In this document: in pieces, positions 42,984 through 50,848 of the stretch
Numbering within the stretch: position 1 is the stretch's first letter
Layout: every line of letters starts with the position of its first letter
DNA from: Oscillatoria salina IIICB1
GTDB lineage: Bacteria > Cyanobacteriota > Cyanobacteriia > Cyanobacteriales > SIO1D9
DNA length: 64,000 nucleotides
Assembly: GCF_020144665.1 (NCBI RefSeq)
Contig: NZ_JAAHBQ010000023.1
Coordinates: 58,777-122,776 of the forward strand
Reading direction: 5' to 3'
Program-made: the position numbers and the translations under genes
The notes under the pieces: generated by a model
The model's database searches: none
What the model was told of the DNA's origin: nothing
Seen by the model: only the letters and a program-made list of their open reading frames with translations

Positions 42984-44531
42984 ATGCTCTCGCTACTGAA
43001 AAGTTTCTTAACTTATCGAATTTTTTTCGCCTTAATTGGTGGCATAATTATGGGGTTGACACCAGCCCCTTTTAATGCTTGGTTTTTAGCTTGGATTGGT
43101 TTAATTCCCCTGTGGATTTTAGTTGTCAATTCTGTCGAGAAGAAAAACGCTTATCGTCAGGCAATTTTTTACGCGATCGCCTGGGGATTTGGCTATCACG
43201 GAATGGCTTTGTTTTGGATAACGGGGGTTCATCCGATGACTTGGATGGGCGTCCCCTGGTTAGCAAGTTTAGCGATCGCGCTTTTTTGTTGGCTTTTTAT
43301 TACTTTTTGGGGCATTGGTATTGTTGTTACTTGGTCGCTGATTATAACATATTTTTACCGCAATTTCAAGTTCTTTCAACTAGTTTGGTTAAGAATCTTA
43401 ATTGGCGTAGCTTTATGGTCTACTATAGAAGCTTTGTGGGCGAAAACACCTTTATATTGGTCTTCGATTGCTTACACCCAAAGTCCTTACAATTTAGCAA
43501 TTTTACAATTATCTCAAATTTCCGGACCCTTAACAGTTACCGCCGCAATTGTTGCCGTTAATGGATTAATAGCTGAATTCATCAGGGCTAAAAAGAAAAA
43601 ACAGCTACTTTGGACGGGAATAGGATTATTATTAACCTGGCATTTAATCGGTTTAGCAATGTATATTCGCCCAATAGCAAAACCCAGTGAAGCAGCCATG
43701 CAAGTGGGCATTATTCAAGGAAATATTCCCAACGAAATTAAACTCTATGCTGCTGGTTGGCGAAAAGCAATTGAAGGCTACACAAGCGGCTATCAAATCT
43801 TAGCAGATCGAGGTGTCGAAGCAATTTTAACTCCCGAAACAGCCTTACCTTTTGTTTGGGACGAACAAAGACGCGAAATCAGTTCTTTATACCAAGCAAT
43901 TCTCAACAAAGGTGTCTTAGCTTGGGTAGGTGGATTTGACCGTGAAGGAACCAGAATTACTAATAGTTTATTTACGATTACAGGTACAGGGAAAACATTT
44001 AGTAGATACGACAAAGTTAAGTTAGTTCCCTTAGGAGAATACATACCTTTCGAGAAAGTTTTAGGGCGAATAATTAACCGACTTTCGCCCTTAGATGCAC
44101 GTTTAGTTACCGGAAAACCTAATCAAATCTTTGAGACACCTTTTGGTCGCGCAACTGTGGGAATATGTTATGAATCAGCCTTTCCCGAACACTTTCGTCG
44201 TCAAACCGCAAACGGCGGCGAATTTATCTTAACATCCTCTAATAACGCCCATTATAGTGAAACAATGCCCGCCCAACATCACGCCCAAGATGTAATGCGT
44301 GCAATTGAGAGCGATCGCTGGGCAGTTCGAGCCACAAATACAGGTTATTCTGGTATTGTAGACCCCCACGGACGTACTTTATGGCTTTCTGGAATTAACA
44401 CTTATGAGTTACACGCAGATACAATTTATCGACGACAAACTCAAACTTTGTATGTGCGTTGGGGAAATTGGTTGACTTGGTTTTTACTGGGGTTAGGAGG
44501 AGTTTTGGGAGTAATTTTTAACCGCAGATAA
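42984..44531 (+). CDS. lnt: Apolipoprotein N-acyltransferase
   Basis: A 515-residue inner-membrane enzyme that adds the third acyl chain to lipoproteins. About six to seven N-terminal membrane helices are followed by a periplasmic nitrilase-fold domain with the triad Glu in LTPETALPF, Lys in YDKVKLVPLGEYIPF and Cys in VGICYESAFPEHF, and a C-terminal helix (WLTWFLLGLGGVLGVIF). Length is normal. The last codons (Asn-Arg-Arg-stop) lie at the edge of a dispersed CAGATAAAC repeat. Divergent from the SnoaL-SDR operon. Confidence 0.95.
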   Translation: MLSLLKSFLTYRIFFALIGGIIMGLTPAPFNAWFLAWIGLIPLWILVVNSVEKKNAYRQAIFYAIAWGFGYHGMALFWITGVHPMTWMGVPWLASLAIALFCWLFITFWGIGIVVTWSLIITYFYRNFKFFQLVWLRILIGVALWSTIEALWAKTPLYWSSIAYTQSPYNLAILQLSQISGPLTVTAAIVAVNGLIAEFIRAKKKKQLLWTGIGLLLTWHLIGLAMYIRPIAKPSEAAMQVGIIQGNIPNEIKLYAAGWRKAIEGYTSGYQILADRGVEAILTPETALPFVWDEQRREISSLYQAILNKGVLAWVGGFDREGTRITNSLFTITGTGKTFSRYDKVKLVPLGEYIPFEKVLGRIINRLSPLDARLVTGKPNQIFETPFGRATVGICYESAFPEHFRRQTANGGEFILTSSNNAHYSETMPAQHHAQDVMRAIESDRWAVRATNTGYSGIVDPHGRTLWLSGINTYELHADTIYRRQTQTLYVRWGNWLTWFLLGLGGVLGVIFNRR

Positions 44532-44551
44532 ACACAGATAAACGCTGATAA
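44523..44551. repeat. Dispersed CAGATAAACRC repeat overlapping the lnt stop codon
   Basis: CGCAGATAAACACAGATAAA followed by CGCTGATAA is an internally repeating 10-mer. It is the same family as the inverted pair at 32491-32560. Its first bases encode the last arginines and the stop codon of lnt, and it fills most of the gap to the next gene. Confidence 0.75.
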
Positions 44552-44565
44552 AAAGAGGCATTTTT

Positions 44566-45285
44566 ATGTTAAATTACGATTCATGGACTAATTTACCTTC
44601 TGCTAAAGATTTACCTGATTCTGACGATACGCCAGTGGATAATGAACTGCAAGATATGATCCCCGGTCTGTTAAAAGCTATTATTGCTTTATTATGGGCA
44701 GATCGTTGGGATTGGTTTTTTGGTGTAGATATGGGAATATACTACGATCCAGAGAAACCCGCGATCGTTCCCGATGGATTTCTTAGTATTGGAGTTGAAA
44801 GATTTATTGATGAAGGTTTGCGTTTGAGTTATGTGCTTTGGGAAGAAAGAGTTTTACCAATTTTAGTATTAGAAGTAGTTTCCCAAAAACGTCGCGGTGA
44901 ATATACCAGCAAGAAGCAAATGTATGCTGATTTAGGAATATTATATTACGTTGTTTACAATCCTTTGCGTAAGCGCAAACAGCCTTTGGAAGTCTACCGT
45001 CTAGTTGAGAAAAAATATATTTTACAACCAGGTGAAAATGTTTGGCTACCAGAACTTAATTTAGCTATTGGTAGAGAAAGAGGAACTTATCAAGGTATTG
45101 AGCGAGAGTGGCTTTATTGGTACGATCGCCAAGGACAACGCTATCTTACCCCAGAAGAACGTATTCAGCAAGCCGAACAACGGGCTACCAATGCCGAACA
45201 ACGGGCTAACGACGCGGAACGACGTACTGAAATTTTAGCAGAGAGATTGAGAGCGCTTGGTATCGATCCTAACAGTCTTTCTTGA
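44566..45285 (+). CDS. Uma2-family (DUF820) endonuclease-like protein with coiled-coil tail
   Basis: A 239-residue Uma2 protein of the cyanobacterial subfamily with a C-terminal coiled coil. Core residues: VPDGFLSIGV (aspartate), ILVLEVVSQKRRGEYTSKK (glutamate and lysine), YYVVYNPLRK. The tail (ERIQQAEQRATNAEQRANDA, then ERRTEILAERLRALGIDP) is a heptad-repeat coiled coil. A GAGG site precedes the ATG, 34 bp after lnt on the same strand. It belongs to the longer group that also includes the copy at 6879. Confidence 0.9.
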   Translation: MLNYDSWTNLPSAKDLPDSDDTPVDNELQDMIPGLLKAIIALLWADRWDWFFGVDMGIYYDPEKPAIVPDGFLSIGVERFIDEGLRLSYVLWEERVLPILVLEVVSQKRRGEYTSKKQMYADLGILYYVVYNPLRKRKQPLEVYRLVEKKYILQPGENVWLPELNLAIGRERGTYQGIEREWLYWYDRQGQRYLTPEERIQQAEQRATNAEQRANDAERRTEILAERLRALGIDPNSLS

Positions 45286-45504
45286 ATTAAAATTGTTTTG
45301 AGTTGCGCTTGTAGTTACCGTGAGTACAATTAAAAAAAAAATTTCCTGACTCACTCTCTAATAACTTGAATGTAGTAACCAAAGATAAAGCCAGTAGAGC
45401 CTAAAAACTTGAAGAAAAATTTTCTTTTAGTTAAGTTTTATGTGCCAAATTACTGGTCTTTCTTAAATTGGGAACTCTAAAAGTAAGTATTAGGAGAAGA
45501 GATC
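45286..45504. other. Intergenic region; nothing recognised
   Basis: AT-rich, with a short AAGAAAAATTTTCTTTT palindrome near 45412. It leads into a possible small gene at 45505. Confidence 0.4.
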
Positions 45505-45681
45505 GTGGGCTATTATGATTTTAACGAGAGTTTCTGGTCGCCATCTGAAGTTTGCGCTCCAGTAAAGCAAGAAATTAGAGAAAGTTCAAGCAGTAAGTTC
45601 GGTAAATTCATTGACAATATTTTTACTGGTTGTGTCAATGGTTGTAAAGGGATTCGTAGAGCTATTTTTACTGATGATTAA
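45505..45681 (+). CDS. Possible small protein, 58 codons, GTG start
   Basis: GTG-to-TAA frame of 58 residues with a good AGGAGA ribosome binding site 8 nt upstream. It starts GYYDFNESFWSPSEVCAPVK and has a serine-lysine middle, then FIDNIFTGCVNGCKGIRRAI with a Cys-x3-Cys pair. No family recognised. The ribosome binding site and the even residue composition support a real gene; there is no other evidence. Confidence 0.5.
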   Translation: MGYYDFNESFWSPSEVCAPVKQEIRESSSSKFGKFIDNIFTGCVNGCKGIRRAIFTDD

Positions 45682-46007
45682 CTCAGCAAAATTAGTTAAG
45701 TAAAGTCACATAAGTAATTTTCGTTAGGGTGCATTTTTTGTCTTGAATAAGTTCGGTAAATTAACTATTTTGGGAATGCACGCAGTCAACAAAATAGCAA
45801 GAGGATAACATTGCAGCGAAGAAGTTAAATTTTGATGCCATTTTGCAGTTGTGGCAAATTTTTACTAATATCCCAGTTTGACATCTTCAGGGGACTAGGA
45901 AAAGCTTTACAGAATAAATTTCTTTTTTCAGATAAATGAACATAATCAGCGATCGCCGCGTCGATTACAATCAGTATTTGTGTAATTCAACACAAAAAGT
46001 GTGAATA
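45682..46007. other. Upstream region of the exported FAD oxidoreductase; nothing firm
   Basis: 326 bp with no coding frame of note. ACACAAAAAGTGT, an inverted repeat, ends 4 nt before the ATG at 46008 and may be a hairpin or operator. No -35/-10 pair stands out. Confidence 0.35.
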
Positions 46008-48038
46008 ATGATGAAGTTATCCTTCTGGGCGATGCGAAATCGTACCCTTGCTGTTATAGCGACAATCTTACCTTTGCTGGGATTAAATCCTGTAAATGCC
46101 GCTCCTCCGCGATCGCCCGATCGCACGGTAGAATGTGAAATACTCGTAGTTGGTGGTGGTTTAGCGGGTGCTGCGACTGCTTATGAAGCTTTACTCGCGG
46201 GACGTACTGTTTGCTTGACGGAAATTACTGACTGGGTAGGAGGACAAATTTCCTCTCAAGGAACTTCTGCACTCGACGAACGACCTACCCAAAGACAACA
46301 ACTTTTTTACCCTCGCGGTTACTTAGAATTGCGCGTTCGCATCAAAGAGGAGTATGGTGAACTTAATCCGGGTGACTGTTGGGTGTCGGAATCTTGTTTT
46401 CTTCCTCGCGACGCTCATCAAATTCTTTTAGATCAGTTGCAATCTGCGGCAAAACGTGGTAAAGGAAATCTTAAATGGTTTCCCTCAACTGTAGTTAAAG
46501 AACTTGACACTAATTCCAGTCAAATTCAAAGTATCATTGCAATTCAACACGAACCTGCGGAAAATGCACCACCTTTAAATACTTTTCCCTTGTCTCAAAC
46601 CATTGCAGATTGGTATAGTTACGCCGATTCTTCTTTGTTCGAGAAAAACATTATTCGTTTCGTTCCCAAACCGGCGAATAATCAACAACAACCCGCCGAT
46701 TGGTACGTTATCGATGCAACAGAAACCGGAGAACTAATTGCTCTTGCTCAACTTCCTTTCCGCCTCGGAATTGACCCTCGTAGCTTCCTCGAACCTTCTG
46801 CTTCTAGTGAGAGTAATCTCCCCTATTGTACTCAGGGATTTACCTACACTTTTGCAATGGAACATACTGAGGAACCCCAAACCCACCAAATGCCAGAATT
46901 TTATCCGCAGTATCAACCTTACTACAGCTACGAATTAGCAAGATTAGCTAGTTTTGACTTGGTATTTACCTATCGCCGTATCTGGAGTCCAGAAACAGGT
47001 GAAACCGATAAATTTGGCGGAATTGGCTTTACTCGACCAACTCCAGGAGATATTTCCATGCAAAACTGGACTTGGGGTAACGATTATCGTCCTGGAACTC
47101 CAGAAGATAATTTAATTTATACCAATTCCCAACTACAACAAACAGGACAATTAAATCCTGGTAGTTGGATGGGTGGATTACGTCCAGAAGCTTTGCGAAA
47201 AGCTGAGGAAATTTCCCTCGGTTATTTCTATTGGTTAGTAGCAGGAACTACCGATTCCCAATTGGGAGATAATGTGAAACAACCTCATCCGAATAATCAG
47301 TTTCTTTCAGGTTTAAATTCGCCAATGGGGACAGTACACGGGCTTTCTAAATATCCTTACATGCGGGAAGCCAGAAGGATTGTCGGACGACCTTCTTTTG
47401 GTTATGAAGATGGCTTTAGTATTTCCGAAGTTGATATTTCGCGCCGTAACTTCCGCGAGGATTATTATCAGAATAATCTTTCTCAAGAAACTTATAACAA
47501 CTTGTGGACAGCTTTAGCAGGACGCAATGCGCTTTCCGTAATTTTAGGAGAAACCACACCCGCAGAAGTAGAGCCACGCGATCGCTCCACGATTTATCCT
47601 GATGCTGTAGGTATCGGTCACTACGCGATCGATTTTCATCCTTGCATGACTCTTTCTCCTCCAGAAGCCCCAGGAAACACAGAAAAACCAGGCGAACGTC
47701 AAGGGGCTGGTCAAGCATATCCGTTCCAAATACCTCTACGGGCAATGATTCCCCAGAAAATTGATAATCTGCTGGTAGCTGGTAAAAGTATTGCGACTTC
47801 TCATATAGCTGCGGCTGCTTATCGAGTTCATTCTTTTGAATGGTCATCCGGTGCGGCTGCGGGTGTCACCGCAGATTTTGCTTTAGAAAGGGGAATTTTG
47901 CCTTATCAGCTAGTAGATGAGTTACCTAGAAGGGAAACCCAACTGCAACAGTTACGACAGCGCTTAGAAAAGCAAAATAACCCAACCGCTTTTCCCGGTA
48001 CTTCAATTTTTAACGACTCCTGGGAAGACTGGCGTTAG
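46008..48038 (+). CDS. Exported FAD-dependent oxidoreductase
   Basis: A 676-residue protein with an N-terminal signal peptide (RNRTLAVIATILPLLGL, cleavage likely after NAA near residue 32) and a Rossmann FAD-binding motif (ILVVGGGLAGAATAYEAL, then GRTVCLTEI). The C-terminal FAD-site LRAMIPQKIDNLLVAGKSIA and SHIAAAAYRVHSFEWSSGAA identify the FAD-dependent oxidoreductase family PF12831. It is expected outside the cytoplasm. The substrate is unknown. The start has two consecutive ATGs and no clear ribosome binding site. It is monocistronic and converges on a Uma2 gene. Confidence 0.85.
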   Translation: MMKLSFWAMRNRTLAVIATILPLLGLNPVNAAPPRSPDRTVECEILVVGGGLAGAATAYEALLAGRTVCLTEITDWVGGQISSQGTSALDERPTQRQQLFYPRGYLELRVRIKEEYGELNPGDCWVSESCFLPRDAHQILLDQLQSAAKRGKGNLKWFPSTVVKELDTNSSQIQSIIAIQHEPAENAPPLNTFPLSQTIADWYSYADSSLFEKNIIRFVPKPANNQQQPADWYVIDATETGELIALAQLPFRLGIDPRSFLEPSASSESNLPYCTQGFTYTFAMEHTEEPQTHQMPEFYPQYQPYYSYELARLASFDLVFTYRRIWSPETGETDKFGGIGFTRPTPGDISMQNWTWGNDYRPGTPEDNLIYTNSQLQQTGQLNPGSWMGGLRPEALRKAEEISLGYFYWLVAGTTDSQLGDNVKQPHPNNQFLSGLNSPMGTVHGLSKYPYMREARRIVGRPSFGYEDGFSISEVDISRRNFREDYYQNNLSQETYNNLWTALAGRNALSVILGETTPAEVEPRDRSTIYPDAVGIGHYAIDFHPCMTLSPPEAPGNTEKPGERQGAGQAYPFQIPLRAMIPQKIDNLLVAGKSIATSHIAAAAYRVHSFEWSSGAAAGVTADFALERGILPYQLVDELPRRETQLQQLRQRLEKQNNPTAFPGTSIFNDSWEDWR

Positions 48039-48044
48039 TCTCGA

Positions 48045-48129
48045 TTTCCTCAAAACCAGATATTTTTTTGTCAGAAACAGACTTGCCACTCTTGACAAAA
48101 TCATTTTTCCTCTTCAGGTTTTGAGGAAA
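48045..48129. repeat. 13-bp inverted repeat around the ends of two convergent genes
   Basis: TTTCCTCAAAACC (48045-48057) and GGTTTTGAGGAAA (48117-48129) are perfect reverse complements 59 bp apart. The right arm lies within the last codons of the Uma2 gene. It may be a bidirectional terminator or an old element end. Confidence 0.55.
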
Positions 48130-48808
48130 AACTCGTCAACTGCTGTAAAAATCTTTGATGCTCCGGACTCGCCAACCCAGCTTGCAACGTCGTCATTACT
48201 AAAAGCATATCTCCCGCCAAAAGTGCAGCAACCGCTAACCATAACCCCGGAAAAGCTTTGCTACGAATGATTCCTTCTGCATCTGGTGTCAAGGAAATAT
48301 ATTCTTCTCCTTGCAACGCAAACCAATCTAAACGTCTATCCATAACTTGCCACACGAGATATTCCTGCACCCGATTGCGACGATAAACTCGTTTTTTGTC
48401 TCGAAGGTCAATAGAAGCGGTACTTGCGGAAATCTCCGCCACTAGTTCTGGTGCGCCTTCAATATAACCATCGTCGTCAAGACAACTTTGACCGCCAAAA
48501 TTACTATCAATCAGCAAAACCGCATCAGGTTGGGGTTCATTATCTAAGTCAAGCCGCACTGTTGGGTTATCACCTAAGCGTACGCCAGAGGTAGCGATTT
48601 TATAGTTTCCCAGCCAAACCAGTAAATTCGCATGGGGTTCAGCGTGCGGTTCAAATCGTAAAGGTGATGCCATGTAGACAATTCCTTCAATCAATTCTGC
48701 TTTTTTGAGATGGGGCATCGCTCGATAGCGTCGTTCAAATTCGGTTCGCGAGAGGAAATCCCCATTTTCTAAGATGGGGGTTTTGGTAGGGTGAGAGTGA
48801 TTTGGCAT
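48101..48808 (-). CDS. Uma2-family (DUF820) endonuclease-like protein
   Basis: A 235-residue Uma2 protein. Landmarks: KAELIEGIVYMASPLRFEPH, the aspartate in PQPDAVLLID, the glutamate in ELVAEISASTASIDLRDKKR with the lysine, and VQEYLVWQVMDRRLDW. The C-terminus has a hydrophobic helix (FPGLWLAVAALLAGDMLLVM) and a short helical tail. I start at the ATG at 48808 rather than 48820 because it fits the family length; both are in frame. It converges on the exported oxidoreductase. Confidence 0.9.
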   Translation of the reverse strand: MPNHSHPTKTPILENGDFLSRTEFERRYRAMPHLKKAELIEGIVYMASPLRFEPHAEPHANLLVWLGNYKIATSGVRLGDNPTVRLDLDNEPQPDAVLLIDSNFGGQSCLDDDGYIEGAPELVAEISASTASIDLRDKKRVYRRNRVQEYLVWQVMDRRLDWFALQGEEYISLTPDAEGIIRSKAFPGLWLAVAALLAGDMLLVMTTLQAGLASPEHQRFLQQLTSFSSKPEEEK

Positions 48809-49018
48809 CACGACGAGCATCTCTCCTCTTTATTGAGTTTTTCTGTACAAAGACGATCGCGAATTAATCGAGATTATTCTGGTGACAGAAAGGGCGATCG
48901 CGATCGTTTGTTCGGCAAAGCCTTGACAAGGGTAACAAAATATAATAAACATTTATTAATACTAAGAATTATCAAAAAATTTATCTTCCAATTAGAGTAG
49001 TATTTTTATTACAGGCTT

Positions 49019-49348
49019 ATGAGTATAAAACTTTCAGCAGGCGTTTCGGCTCTGGCTACTGCTGCGCCGACAGTAACTCCTGAAAAGACTTCTCAAACTG
49101 TTCCCAAGACTTATCCTAACTATAAAGTCATCGTCCTCAACGATGACTTTAACACCTTCAAGCACGTAGCTGAATGCTTAATGAAGTATATACCGGGGGT
49201 GAGCAGCGATCGCGCTTGGGAATTAACGAATCAAGTTCATTTTGAAGGACAAGCAACTGTCTGGGTAGGACCCCAAGAACAAGCAGAATTGTACCATCTA
49301 CAGTTGAGTCGCGCTGGTTTAACAATGGCTCCGTTGGAGAAGGCGTAA
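49019..49348 (+). CDS. clpS: ATP-dependent Clp protease adaptor ClpS
   Basis: A 109-residue adaptor that delivers N-degron substrates to ClpCP or ClpAP. The binding-pocket segment YKVIVLNDDFNTFKHVAECL and the C-terminal AELYHLQLSRAGLTMAPLEK are typical. The first ~30 residues are a low-complexity Ala/Thr tail. Cyanobacteria usually have two ClpS types; the conserved NDDFNTF loop marks this as a canonical one. It is followed by a DUF2103 gene after 4 bp, so the two are translationally linked. Confidence 0.94.
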   Translation: MSIKLSAGVSALATAAPTVTPEKTSQTVPKTYPNYKVIVLNDDFNTFKHVAECLMKYIPGVSSDRAWELTNQVHFEGQATVWVGPQEQAELYHLQLSRAGLTMAPLEKA

Positions 49349-49352
49349 AGAT

Positions 49353-49649
49353 ATGAGCCATTCTTCTAACGGTAGACTCGTCTGGAATCATTCTACCCAT
49401 ATCGACGGTTTGATTCCAGTGCTAGAGAAATTAATTAGTAATTGTCAGCAAATTCAAACCGTTACTCCAGGAGTAATTAGTCGCGCTAGAGGACATTCAC
49501 CTCAGCTAAAATTAAGAGTATCAGTACCTATACGAGGCGGATTTAAAGTTATCGCCCGACAGGGAAAAACTGTCCAAGAAGTATTCGTCGTCACCGAGTT
49601 AAGCAAACAGGAACTGGAAAACGCGATCGCCCTTTCACTAAAAAAATAA
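49353..49649 (+). CDS. DUF2103 family predicted metal-binding protein
   Basis: A 98-residue protein of the DUF2103 family, basic and compact: GRLVWNHSTHIDGLIPVLEK, then TVTPGVISRARGHSPQLKLR, VSVPIRGGFKVIARQGKTVQ, EVFVVT. Histidines in HSTH and GHS may form a metal site. The function is not established. It lies 4 bp after clpS, an arrangement I recall as common in cyanobacteria. Confidence 0.85.
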   Translation: MSHSSNGRLVWNHSTHIDGLIPVLEKLISNCQQIQTVTPGVISRARGHSPQLKLRVSVPIRGGFKVIARQGKTVQEVFVVTELSKQELENAIALSLKK

Positions 49650-49884
49650 TTCCCTTTTAATCATAATTTATTTACTGCGGCTAATTTATCCTGAATGAGA
49701 ATCTATCTATATCTTTGTGTTGAACTAAATTTTTAGCAATTTAATCCTCCCGAAAGAGTCAAGCCCGATAGAGATTAAGGTAAGGTTATTTTAACGATCC
49801 AAACCGTCTTTGATTGCCCGCCGTCAAATTGATGGCGCGGTAGATTGTTGCGGTTAATTATAGAAAAAACAGGAGTATAAAACT

Positions 49885-50190
49885 ATGGCTAAGGAAGAAA
49901 ATATCCAAGAGATGCAAGAAAATTCTAGAGAAGCAAAATCTGGTAGAGGTGCGCCAAGAAATGAAAGTCAAACACCAAAAACAGCACAAACCACAGCAGT
50001 CAATCCCCCAGAAGAAGTAATTCCTACCGGAACTAATCCTCAAGCAAATAAGCAAGATGTCGAAGCTTTAAAAGAGCAAGAAAAAGAAACGGGAGTACAT
50101 ACAACTGGTGGATATGGAATTAATAAATCCGGACAGATGAATAACGTTGCTGTCGAACCAGAAATGTATGTGGAAGAAAAAGATAAGTAG
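49885..50190 (+). CDS. Small hydrophilic hypothetical protein (101 aa)
   Basis: I do not recognise a family. The protein is very hydrophilic, Glu/Lys/Gln-rich and probably disordered (NIQEMQENSREAKSGRGAPR, TTAVNPPEEVIPTGTNPQAN). A more ordered C-terminal part is HTTGGYGINKSGQMNNVAVE. Its composition resembles stress-related hydrophilic proteins. GGAGTATAAAACT precedes the ATG, a good ribosome binding site. The next gene is a truncated tnpB. Confidence 0.65.
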   Translation: MAKEENIQEMQENSREAKSGRGAPRNESQTPKTAQTTAVNPPEEVIPTGTNPQANKQDVEALKEQEKETGVHTTGGYGINKSGQMNNVAVEPEMYVEEKDK

Positions 50191-50226
50191 AATATTGCTT
50201 ATTGAACCACAAGCATAACTAACAAA

Positions 50227-50245
50227 GGCTGGGTGGTTTCCAGCC
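50227..50245. repeat. GGCTGG/CCAGCC hairpin at the left edge of the tnpB fragment
   Basis: A perfect 6-bp stem with a 7-nt loop, followed by GGTTT...AAACC arms (50246-50267). It lies just before the truncated tnpB frame and may be an IS200/IS605 left-end hairpin or the terminator of the hydrophilic-protein gene. Confidence 0.4.
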
Positions 50246-50314
50246 GGTTTGGAAATCAAAAAACCACATTTCGATGAAAACATTTTTTCGTGCATAATTT
50301 CACTTGGTTACCAC

Positions 50315-50809
50315 ATGACTTCTGCAATGGAAGAAGTACAAAAAGTAGCCTGTAAGCTACAAGTAACATCAGATCAAATTAATAAACTAGAGTCAACTTT
50401 TCGAGCCTTCAGCGATGCTTGTAATTACATCAATCGAGAAGTCGATCCCAAGCTGACAAATAATGTCAGAATACAATCTCTCGTCTACAGAGACATTAGA
50501 GAGAAATTTGGACTCTCAGCAAATCTCGCTGTTAGGGCGATCAATCGTATCGCTACCGATCGCAAAGTTGCGAAAAAACAGGGTAAATCTCTTCCTGTTT
50601 ATCACCCGACTAGAGTAGACTATGATGCCCGAATCTTTACTTTCAAAGAGGCAGATTGGACAGTTAGTTTAACCTTAGTTGGAGGGAGAGAAAGATTCAA
50701 GCTGGCAATAGGTAATTACCAGCGAGGATTATTAAAGGGTAAAGTTCCTGCTAGCGCCACCTTAACTAAGCGCGAGGAAGGAAATTATTACCTTAAAATT
50801 AAAGTTTGA
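50315..50809 (+). pseudogene. Truncated TnpB (IS200/IS605 orfB): N-terminal part only
   Basis: The protein from the ATG at 50315 (164 residues; an in-frame upstream start at 50249 also exists) is the N-terminal third of a cyanobacterial TnpB: VACKLQVTSDQINKLESTFR, RAFSDACNYINRE, LVYRDIREKFGLSANLAVRA, VDYDARIFTFKEADWTVSLT, IGNYQRGLLKG. It stops at YYLKIKV, just where the RuvC domain with its catalytic aspartate should begin. The zinc ribbon and RuvC are absent, and a strong hairpin overlaps the stop codon. It cannot be an active nuclease; a retained RNA/DNA-binding fragment is possible but unproved. Confidence 0.85.
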
Positions 50810-50841
50810 GTCTCTGGAAAACTGGAGAGACTCAACTTTTT
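50801..50841 (+). terminator. Strong intrinsic terminator overlapping the tnpB-fragment stop codon
   Basis: AAAGTTTGAGTCTCT pairs with AGAGACTCAACTTT across a 10-nt loop with one bulged T, then TTT follows. The stop codon TGA (50807-50809) lies in the 5' arm. It would also terminate murF transcripts coming from the other side. Confidence 0.8.
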
Positions 50842-50848
50842 ATCTATC

